Assembly (NCBI GenBank): GCA_026417375.1
Contig: JAOADJ010000013.1
Coordinates: 1 to 64,000 of the forward strand
DNA length: 64,000 nt
Direction: 5' to 3'
From: Melioribacteraceae bacterium
GTDB lineage: Bacteria; Bacteroidota; Ignavibacteria; Ignavibacteriales; Melioribacteraceae
A program made the position numbers and the translations under genes. Under the pieces are notes generated by a model. The model worked only from the letters and a program-made list of their open reading frames with translations, was not told where the DNA came from and did no database searches. Shown piece after piece: positions 28,023 through 35,123 of this stretch; position 1 is the stretch's first letter, and each line of letters begins with the position of its first letter.

Positions 28023-28922
28023 ATGAAAATATTACACATAAATAATCCGGCAGCTGCAAATGGAAAAAGTCATAAATTATTTCCATTAATTAAAAAACAA
28101 TTTGAAAAACTTCAGCTACATCATGAATCAATTCAAACAAAATATGCCGGTCAGGCAACCGAGATAATTTCTTCTGTTGATTTTAACAAATATAAATGTA
28201 TTGCTGTTTCAGGAGGGGATGGTTCTCTCTTCGAAGTTGTTAATGGCTACATGAAAAATTCTTCAAAGAATAAAATTCCAATCGTTCCAATTCCAATTGG
28301 TAGAGGAAATGCTTTTGCTAGAGATTTGAACTTTCAACCAGATAACTGGGAAAATTCATTAAATGCTATTTCAAAAAATGAAGTAATTAATTCCGATGTC
28401 GGTTATTGCAAAACATCAAATTCAGAATTTTATTTTGTAAATATTTTAGGATTTGGTTTTGTAACTGATATTGCTGAAACAGCATTTAAATTAAGATCGT
28501 TTGGACATCTTTCATATGTTGTTGGAGTTATTTACCAAACAATAAATTTAAAGTCATATAAGTTAAAAATTGAAATTGATGAAAAAGTAATTGAAAGAGA
28601 CAATGTTTTTGTTGAAATATCAAATACAAAATATACTGGTAAAGATTTTTTAATGGCACCAAATGCAAAAATAAATGATGGCTTATTGGATATCACCTTA
28701 CTGAATAAATTATCAAGAAAAAGAGTTCTTCAAGCTTTGCCAAAAATTTTTACCGGTGAACATATTCATATGAAAGAAGTTGAGACCTTCAAAGCAAAAA
28801 AAATTAAAATAGAAACAGAACCTAAAAAAACTTTAACCCCCGATGGTCAAATAATGGAATCAACTCCAATTGAAATCGAATGTTTGCCAAATGCTATTTC
28901 ATTTATTCACAATGTTACTTAA
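28023..28922 (+). CDS. Diacylglycerol kinase-family lipid kinase (second copy)
   Basis: This 299-aa protein begins with the family start ILHINNPAAANGKSH. Catalytic motifs are AVSGGDGSLFEVVNGY near residue 64 and VPIPIGRGNAFARDL near 90. The C-lobe has KDFLMAPNAKINDGLLDI and ends with TPDGQIMESTPIEIE. The GRGNAFA variant replaces the GSGNDFA of the copy at 15190, so the two probably use different lipids. The 3' end overlaps the convergent dehydratase gene by 8 bases. Confidence 0.87.
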   Translation: MKILHINNPAAANGKSHKLFPLIKKQFEKLQLHHESIQTKYAGQATEIISSVDFNKYKCIAVSGGDGSLFEVVNGYMKNSSKNKIPIVPIPIGRGNAFARDLNFQPDNWENSLNAISKNEVINSDVGYCKTSNSEFYFVNILGFGFVTDIAETAFKLRSFGHLSYVVGVIYQTINLKSYKLKIEIDEKVIERDNVFVEISNTKYTGKDFLMAPNAKINDGLLDITLLNKLSRKRVLQALPKIFTGEHIHMKEVETFKAKKIKIETEPKKTLTPDGQIMESTPIEIECLPNAISFIHNVT

Positions 28923-29868
28923 ATGGTAAATTAGTTAAATCAACATTTCCACCCGTAAGAATTATAGCAACATTTTTATTTAAAAACTTTTCTTGATTTT
29001 CTTTAACTATTGCTAAAGCAACGGCACTCGATGGTTCAATTATTATTTTCATTCGTTCCCAAATCAATTTCATTGACTCAATTATTGTTTCTTCTTCAGC
29101 GGTTAAAATTTCATCAACATTATTAATAATGATGTTAAAGGTTTTTTCACTCAACTGAGTTAATAAACCATCGCAAATTGTTTTAGGATTAACAGAAGGA
29201 TAAATTTTCTTATCGTAAAAAGATCGAAAAGCATCATCAGCACCTTTGGGTTCTGCCCCTATTACTTTTGTTTTAGGAGAAAAATATTTTGTACTTAATG
29301 AAGTCCCGCTTAATAATCCGCCACCACCAACTGGTGTTATTATAAAATCAATATCATTAAATTCTTCGAAAATTTCCTGAGAAGCTGTTGATTGACCGGC
29401 AATAACATCATAGTTATCAAAAGGATGAATAAAATTTGCATTTGTTTCTGCGATAACTTCATTTAGTTTTTCTTCACGCGATTTCAATGTTGGTTCAGAA
29501 AAAATAATTTTTGCTCCATAATTAGCAACAGCTTTCTTTTTAATTTCTGGCGCAGTATGTGGCATAACAATGTAAGCAGGAATATTTTTCAATTTTGCTG
29601 CAAGAGATATTGCTGCCGCATGATTTCCAGATGAATGTGTTGCAATTCCGTTTCTCAATTCATTTTCTTTTAATGATAAAACTGCATTACTTGCCCCACG
29701 AAATTTAAATGCACCAACTTTCTGAAAATTTTCGCACTTGAAAAAAATATTTGCACCGGTTATTTCATTAATTGATGATGAAGTTAAAACTGGTGTTTTC
29801 TTAACTTGATTCTTAATTCTTTCTCTTGCTTGTATTAAATCGTCTTTTGATAAAAAATTATTTTTCAT
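28915..29868 (-). CDS. PLP-dependent serine/threonine dehydratase (or serine racemase-type)
   Basis: This 317-aa fold-type II PLP enzyme has the Schiff-base lysine in VGAFKFRGASNAV, the substrate loop HSSGNHAAA and the phosphate-binding glycine loop VGGGGLLSG. It ends with LTGGNVDL. It lacks the C-terminal ACT regulatory domain of biosynthetic IlvA, so a catabolic threonine/serine ammonia-lyase or a serine/aspartate racemase fits best. It is divergent from the trp leader, sharing about 80 bases of upstream DNA. Confidence 0.87.
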   Translation of the reverse strand: MKNNFLSKDDLIQARERIKNQVKKTPVLTSSSINEITGANIFFKCENFQKVGAFKFRGASNAVLSLKENELRNGIATHSSGNHAAAISLAAKLKNIPAYIVMPHTAPEIKKKAVANYGAKIIFSEPTLKSREEKLNEVIAETNANFIHPFDNYDVIAGQSTASQEIFEEFNDIDFIITPVGGGGLLSGTSLSTKYFSPKTKVIGAEPKGADDAFRSFYDKKIYPSVNPKTICDGLLTQLSEKTFNIIINNVDEILTAEEETIIESMKLIWERMKIIIEPSSAVALAIVKENQEKFLNKNVAIILTGGNVDLTNLPFK

Positions 29869-29912
29869 TGTTTTATAAATTCCAAAATATTTTTATTAAA
29901 AATAAAAAATAA

Positions 29913-29941
29913 TTGACATTTAACTTTATAAAAATTAGTTT
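29913..29941 (+). promoter_or_regulatory. Promoter of the trp leader
   Basis: A perfect TTGACA (29913-29918) is followed by a 17-base spacer and TAGTTT (29936-29941). Transcription would start near 29948, almost at the leader AUG (29950), so the leader transcript may be leaderless or nearly so. Confidence 0.5.
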
Positions 29942-29949
29942 CGCATCAA

Positions 29950-30015
29950 ATGAAAAGAACAAATAACATATTGAATAACAACTGGTGGTGGCTTAACACA
30001 AATACGCCATCCTAA
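29950..30015 (+). CDS. trpL: trp leader peptide (21 aa, three consecutive Trp)
   Basis: The open frame encodes a 21-residue peptide starting MKRTNNILNNN, followed by WWW at codons 12-14 (29983-29991) and ending NTNTPS before TAA at 30013. Three successive Trp codons in a tiny frame directly before an antiterminator/terminator pair and a trpB gene are the hallmark of a ribosome-mediated attenuator. There is no clear Shine-Dalgarno. Its role is regulatory; the peptide itself probably has no function. Confidence 0.9.
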   Translation: MKRTNNILNNNWWWLNTNTPS

Positions 30016-30070
30016 GGTTATTATATATTCTATTCAAGCCGTGGATGGCGAAAGCGTTCACGGCTTTTTT
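29987..30070 (+). promoter_or_regulatory. Tryptophan transcription attenuator (1:2, 2:3 and 3:4 structures)
   Basis: Segment 2, CGCCATCC (30005-30012), can pair in two ways. It pairs with segment 1, GGTGGC (29987-29992), inside the Trp codons, with one G-U pair. Or it pairs perfectly over 8 bp with segment 3, GGATGGCG (30043-30050). Segment 3 overlaps the 5' arm and inner stem of the terminator at 30036-30070. A ribosome stalled at the Trp codons frees segment 2 to form the 2:3 antiterminator. A ribosome reaching the stop codon, directly after segment 2, lets the terminator form. The controlled gene is trpB2. Confidence 0.88.
30036..30070 (+). terminator. Attenuator terminator hairpin
   Basis: AAGCCGTG (30036-30043) pairs with CACGGCTT (30059-30066). 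The inner stem closes on a GAAA tetraloop (30050-30053) with one bulged G, and six T residues follow at 30065-30070. It lies 64 bases before the trpB2 start codon. Confidence 0.9.
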
Positions 30071-30086
30071 ATTGCCTGCCGTGAAC
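30056..30086 (+). repeat. Alternative hairpin using the 3' arm of the trp terminator
   Basis: GTTCACGGC (30056-30064) and GCCGTGAAC (30078-30086) are perfect 9-bp inverted arms with a 13-base loop containing the T-run. This fold excludes the terminator because both use the same 3' arm. It could only form after read-through. Confidence 0.6.
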
Positions 30087-30134
30087 TATAATTAAAAATT
30101 AATTAACCAACAATTATCAATTAATGAGGTTCAC

Positions 30135-31442
30135 ATGTCACAAAACAAAATTATCTTTCTTGATCAAAAACAATTACCAACACATTATTACAATATCATG
30201 GCAGATTCTCCGGTTCCACTAGATCCACCTTTACATCCAGCTACAAAACAACCCGCTGGTCCGCAAGATTTAGCAGCCATTTTTCCTATGGCATTAATAG
30301 AACAAGAAATGTCGCAGGAACGATTTATTGAAATTCCAGATGAAGTTCGTGATTTATATAGATTAAGCAGACCAACACCATTAATCCGTGCTGCAAACCT
30401 TGAACAAGTTCTTGATACGCCAGCTAAAATTTATTTTAAATATGAAGGTGCTAATCCAACCGGAAGTCATAAAACTAATACTTCTTACGCACAAGCATAT
30501 TACAATAAAAAAGCCGGAATTAAAAAACTTGTTACTGAAACTGGTGCCGGGCAATGGGGAAGTGCTCTGGCAATGGCGTGTAAGCATTTTGATATGGAAT
30601 GTGAAATATTCATGGTAAAAGTTAGTTATAATCAAAAACCATATCGTAAAACTTTCATGAAATTATTTGGTGCAACTGTTCATGCAAGTCCAACAGATTT
30701 AACACAAGCAGGAAGAAATGTTTTGGCAGAAGATCCGGATTCTCCCGGTTCACTTGGAATTGCAATAAGTGAAGCAATTGAAACTGCAGTTCAAAGAGAT
30801 GATACAAATTACTCTTTGGGAAGTGTATTAAATCATGTTATGCTTCATCAAACAATTATAGGAGAAGAAGCAAGAATTCAAATGGAAATGGCAGGCGATT
30901 ATCCGGATGTTGTTATTGGTTGTGCTGGCGGTGGAAGTAATTTTGCAGGATTAGCATTTCCATTTTTAAGAGATAAATTAACTGGTGAAAAAAAAGATTT
31001 AGAAATAATTGCTGTTGAACCTGCATCATGTCCATCATTAACTCAAGGGAAATATGATTATGATTTTGGAGATGAAGCACAAATGACACCATTAATTAAA
31101 ATGTACACACTAGGGCACAAATTTATTCCGCCTAAAATTCATGCTGGTGGATTACGTTACCATGGTATGGCGCCTACAATTTCGTTGATGTATAATATTG
31201 GAATGATTTCAGCAAAAGCTTATAATCAATTAGAAGTTTTTGAAGCTGCAAAAATTTTTGCTCAGGCAGAAGGAATTGTTCCGGCTCCGGAAAGTTCTCA
31301 TGCAGTTAAAGAAGCAATTCAACAGGCTTTAATATGCAAAGAAAATGGTCAATCAAAAACAATTTTATTTAATTTATCCGGAAATGGATTTTTGGATTTA
31401 GGTTCTTATGAAATGTATCTTGAAAATGAATTGACAAATTGA
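30135..31442 (+). CDS. trpB: Tryptophan synthase beta chain, TrpB2 type
   Basis: This 435-aa PLP enzyme is longer than classical TrpB (about 400 aa) and has the TrpB2-type N-terminus ([20 protein letters not shown]). Key sites are the Schiff-base lysine in [12 protein letters not shown], the [14 protein letters not shown] substrate loop with the catalytic Glu, the phosphate-binding [10 protein letters not shown], and [10 protein letters not shown]. It condenses indole (or reacts O-phosphoserine) with serine to give tryptophan. No trpA is adjacent, as is common for TrpB2. The ATG has a GAGG Shine-Dalgarno. Expression is probably set by the Trp attenuator upstream. Confidence 0.93.
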   Translation: MSQNKIIFLDQKQLPTHYYNIMADSPVPLDPPLHPATKQPAGPQDLAAIFPMALIEQEMSQERFIEIPDEVRDLYRLSRPTPLIRAANLEQVLDTPAKIYFKYEGANPTGSHKTNTSYAQAYYNKKAGIKKLVTETGAGQWGSALAMACKHFDMECEIFMVKVSYNQKPYRKTFMKLFGATVHASPTDLTQAGRNVLAEDPDSPGSLGIAISEAIETAVQRDDTNYSLGSVLNHVMLHQTIIGEEARIQMEMAGDYPDVVIGCAGGGSNFAGLAFPFLRDKLTGEKKDLEIIAVEPASCPSLTQGKYDYDFGDEAQMTPLIKMYTLGHKFIPPKIHAGGLRYHGMAPTISLMYNIGMISAKAYNQLEVFEAAKIFAQAEGIVPAPESSHAVKEAIQQALICKENGQSKTILFNLSGNGFLDLGSYEMYLENELTN

Positions 31443-31490
31443 TTTAATAAAAAAGTATTGTGAAAAAAACTCAAAGTTAATAGTTGAATA

Positions 31491-31573
31491 TTTGTCAGTC
31501 TGAGCTCGTCGGAAATTTATTTTCTTATTCAAACATTTTAGAAAACTAACTTCGACAAGCTCAGCATGACAAA
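31491..31573. repeat. Imperfect inverted repeat of the GTCATGCTGAGC..GTCG intergenic class
   Basis: The left arm at 31491-31511 and right arm at 31553-31573 match in 18 of 21 positions. They carry the cores CTGAGCTCGTCG and CGACAAGCTCAG. The arms are separated by 41 AT-rich bases between two convergent genes. The core resembles short dispersed intergenic repeats common in Bacteroidota genomes. It may act as a bidirectional transcription stop. Confidence 0.65.
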
Positions 31574-31607
31574 TAATTTTATAATTAAAACATCATCAAT
31601 AATAAAA

Positions 31608-34600
31608 TTATTTTAATTCTGGAATTCTACCCGGTGTCCACGGTGCATTTATTTTCTCTAACTCTTTTTCAATTGACTTCAACTCAACTTCATTTATCTT
31701 TTTAAGTTGTGCAATTATTGGTTGAATTTCTTCATATAAAGTTTCATATGCTACAAATTGATTTTTTGTAATATTTGAAGTTGAACGAGCAGTTATTGAA
31801 ATCATATCACTTAATCTATTATTTAACGGAACAGGAGAAGGTGGTATTTCTTCACGACTAGCCTTTGGTGTTGGTCCATTAAATTTATAAATAATATCAG
31901 CAATTTCTTTTGAAGTTGCGTCAGCTTTTTTAAATAAATCATAATTTGCTTTTGAAGAATTATTAATTGCTTGTTTAATTGCTTCATATTTCTTCTGCAA
32001 TTCTTCTGCTAAACGTAAAGCACCTTGTGCTGTTCTGGATAATTCTGCTGCTTTTTGTTGGAACTCAACAACTTTTGCAAAATCATCTGCAGGGAGTGAA
32101 CTGTTTTTAAGCAGTTCAACATTAAAAGGTTCTGGTCCAGATAATTTTTTCTCTTCACCACGAACAACCATCGACATTGAAACAAAATATTTTCCCGGTT
32201 TAACAAAATATCCCGATGAAGAAAATCTTCCACGTCCACTTGTTGAAACAGGTTCAAATTTATCCGTTGTTATAGGAGATAAACTTTCCATTCTTAAATC
32301 CCAAACAATTCTATTTATACCACTACTAGCTGATTTTGTAAGTTTTCTAATTACATTATTGTTTTCATCTGTTATTGTGAAAATTAAATAAGGAGCTTTT
32401 TCATCTGCTTCAGCTCTTAATTCTTCAAACGTTGGTTGTGGAATTGGTTTTCCATCTTTAAATAATTCTTTTTCCTTAGCTTGTCTTTGTGCTTTTAAAG
32501 TTTTTGGAACATCTTTAACATAATAAGTTATTGTTGCACCAAATTCCGGGTTAGGAGCTTTGAAATAAGTTGAACCTTGTCCATATCTACCACTTTTTTG
32601 TACATACATCAAAGCATTTTTAATTGGAAAGATGTGAGAATCTTTTTCTAATAAATCTTTTGTTAAAAATCTTAATGGTGAATAATCATCAAGAATGTAA
32701 AAGCCGCGACCAAAAGTAGCAACAACTAAATCTTTTTCTCCTTCGTGAATAGTTATATCCGGCACTTTAACTTTTGGCAAACCATTTTTTAACTGAATCC
32801 ATTTTTCACCACCATCAACTGTAAAGAAAACTCCCCATTCAGTTCCAACAAAAAGTAAATTTGGATTAACAGGATCTTCAACAATTGTATTTACCGCTCC
32901 ATCTTGTGGTAAATTACCTGCAATAGATTTCCATGTTTTTCCTTTATCATTACTTTTTAATAAGTAGGGTTTGAAGTCATCTCTTTTATGATTGTTAAAA
33001 GAAGCATAAACAACATTTTCATCAAAACGGGAAGGTAGAATATCGCTAACCAATGTGAATTTAGGAACACCAGGAAAATCTTCAATTTTTCTCCATGACT
33101 TTAAATCTTCAGTAACTTGAATTAATCCATCGTCAGTTCCTGCATAAAGAAGATTTTCTTTTTTAGGTGATTCAGCCAAAGAAACTACTAAACCAAAAAG
33201 TGAAGTGCTTACATCTTTAGCAACAGCATCATAGCTCCAATATTTACCCATTACAGGAAAAGAATTTCTATCTGTTTTTGTTGAAAGATCATCACTAATA
33301 ACCTGCCAGGAATTTCCACGATCATCACTTCTAAAAACTTTTTCGGCAGCAATGTATAATCTTGTTGGAGAATGTGGACTAATAAAAAATGGTGTGTCCC
33401 AATACCATTTGTAAGTTTTTTCACCTTTAGCAGGTTCTGGACGAATATCAACAGATTCACCATTTAATTTATCGTAACGAACAATATTTCCATATTGCCA
33501 AGCTGAGTAAACAATATTTGGATTGCCGGGTTCAGTAGCTTGGAAAAATCCATCACCACCAGCTGTAACAGTCCAATCACTATTTACAATTCCATCACTG
33601 CTTAATGTTCTTGATGGTCCAAAAAAACTATTGTTATCTTGTGTTCCACCATATACATTATAAAATGGTTTGTCGTCATCAACTGATACACGATAGAATT
33701 GTGTTACAGGTAAGTTGCATTTAAAAACAAATGTTTTACCTGAATCAAAAGTTTCATAAACACCACCATCACCACCAATTAGAAAATGATTTGTATCGTT
33801 AGGATCAATCCAAATTGCATGATCATCTACATGGCGGTTTTCTGTGCTTATTGGTTTCCAGGTTTTGCCACCATCTTCAGTAACATGAGAATTAGTTTCA
33901 ACAGAATAAACTTTGTTTACATCTTTCGGGTCGCAAAAAATTTCGTTGTAATATTGACCAGCTTCATGATGGTCGCTCATTTTTTCCCAACTTGCCCCAC
34001 GATTTGTTGAACGATAGAAACCACTACCATTTTCTGCAGCTTGCATAATTAAATAAATCACATCAGGATTAGCCGGAGAAATTGCAATACCCATTCCACC
34101 AATATCAACTTTGGGTAAACCATTCATAATTTTTTCCCAGGTAGCACCGGCATCAGTTGATTTATAAACTGCAGATTCTGGTCCACCATTTATTTTTGTA
34201 AAAATATGTCTTCTTCTTTGCTCTGATGTTGCATATAATACGTTTGAATCTCTTGGATCCATTACAATATTATTAACACCAGTGTTTTCAGAAATATTTA
34301 AAACTTTATTCCAGGATTTACCACCATCGGTAGTTTTATAAAGACCACGTTCACCACCAGGACCCCAAACAGATCCTTCTGCAGCAACATAAACTGTATT
34401 AGGGTTTTTAGGATCAACAACAATTCCACCAATTTGGCGAGAATCTTTTAATCCCATGTGTTTCCAACTTTTTCCACCATCTAAAGATTTATAAACTCCA
34501 TATCCATAACCAAGTGCACGTTGATGATTGTTTTCTCCAGTGCCTACCCAAACTACATTTGGATTGGTTGGATCTAAAACTACAACTCCAAGGGAATATG

Positions 34601-34886
34601 GAAGTGTATCTGCAATAGCTTCCCATGTTGTTCCGCTGTTAGTTGTTTTCCATAAATGACCACTTGCTGTTGCAACATAATATTCACTATGATTGTTTGG
34701 ATTAACTGCAAAGTCTGCAATCCGACCACTTGTAAATGCTGGTCCAATTCCTCTAAATTTTAATCCGGAAACTGTGCTGCTTGTTAACCATTCTTTTTCT
34801 TTCTTTTCATTTCCTTTTTCTTTTTGTGCAGTTAAAGAAAATGAAAATAAAAGTAGAATAAGAAAAACAAGTTTTAAATATCTCAT
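31608..34886 (-). CDS. Secreted VPS10/sortilin-like BNR-repeat beta-propeller protein
   Basis: This 1092-aa protein has a signal peptide (LVFLILLLFSFSLTAQ). Many BNR/Asp-box repeats of the S-x-D-x-G-x-T-W form follow across residues 60-740, such as SLDGGKSWKHM, TTDGGKSWNKV, STDAGATWEKI and SNDKGKTWKSI, giving one or two 10-bladed propellers. A beta-rich module is at about 850-930, and the helical C-terminal part ends PWTPGRIPELK. It is often annotated as a sortilin-type glycosyl hydrolase, but no catalytic residues are identifiable. It follows the tricorn-like gene on the same strand, separated by a structured 237-bp gap. Confidence 0.8.
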   Translation of the reverse strand: MRYLKLVFLILLLFSFSLTAQKEKGNEKKEKEWLTSSTVSGLKFRGIGPAFTSGRIADFAVNPNNHSEYYVATASGHLWKTTNSGTTWEAIADTLPYSLGVVVLDPTNPNVVWVGTGENNHQRALGYGYGVYKSLDGGKSWKHMGLKDSRQIGGIVVDPKNPNTVYVAAEGSVWGPGGERGLYKTTDGGKSWNKVLNISENTGVNNIVMDPRDSNVLYATSEQRRRHIFTKINGGPESAVYKSTDAGATWEKIMNGLPKVDIGGMGIAISPANPDVIYLIMQAAENGSGFYRSTNRGASWEKMSDHHEAGQYYNEIFCDPKDVNKVYSVETNSHVTEDGGKTWKPISTENRHVDDHAIWIDPNDTNHFLIGGDGGVYETFDSGKTFVFKCNLPVTQFYRVSVDDDKPFYNVYGGTQDNNSFFGPSRTLSSDGIVNSDWTVTAGGDGFFQATEPGNPNIVYSAWQYGNIVRYDKLNGESVDIRPEPAKGEKTYKWYWDTPFFISPHSPTRLYIAAEKVFRSDDRGNSWQVISDDLSTKTDRNSFPVMGKYWSYDAVAKDVSTSLFGLVVSLAESPKKENLLYAGTDDGLIQVTEDLKSWRKIEDFPGVPKFTLVSDILPSRFDENVVYASFNNHKRDDFKPYLLKSNDKGKTWKSIAGNLPQDGAVNTIVEDPVNPNLLFVGTEWGVFFTVDGGEKWIQLKNGLPKVKVPDITIHEGEKDLVVATFGRGFYILDDYSPLRFLTKDLLEKDSHIFPIKNALMYVQKSGRYGQGSTYFKAPNPEFGATITYYVKDVPKTLKAQRQAKEKELFKDGKPIPQPTFEELRAEADEKAPYLIFTITDENNNVIRKLTKSASSGINRIVWDLRMESLSPITTDKFEPVSTSGRGRFSSSGYFVKPGKYFVSMSMVVRGEEKKLSGPEPFNVELLKNSSLPADDFAKVVEFQQKAAELSRTAQGALRLAEELQKKYEAIKQAINNSSKANYDLFKKADATSKEIADIIYKFNGPTPKASREEIPPSPVPLNNRLSDMISITARSTSNITKNQFVAYETLYEEIQPIIAQLKKINEVELKSIEKELEKINAPWTPGRIPELK

Positions 34887-35021
34887 AGAGACTCCTTATT
34901 TAATTGGTGATTAATAATTCACGATGATAAATGGACAATGTAAAAAAACTTTTATGTTATACGTAAATTGCGAATAATGAATTGTAAGTTCAAGGAGAGA
35001 AGAAAAAATTTTAATAAAAAG

Positions 35022-35121
35022 CGGAAGCAATGATGAACAACTAAGTTCATCATTTTTGCATTCAAGCAAGCTTCCGTTTAGGAGATATACCAACTTTGAT
35101 ACTCTCGCCGAAGGTATATCT
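35022..35121. repeat. Nested hairpin element between two secreted-protein genes
   Basis: Three perfect inverted pairs are packed into 100 bases. The first is CGGAAGC/GCTTCCG (35022-35028/35070-35076), enclosing the second, ATGATGAAC/GTTCATCAT (35030-35038/35045-35053). The third is AGATATACC/GGTATATCT (35083-35091/35113-35121). On the minus strand the last stem runs into a T-rich tract, so it probably ends transcription of the tricorn-like gene, which stops 3 bases away. The complexity exceeds that of a simple terminator. Confidence 0.65.
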
Positions 35122-35123
35122 AA

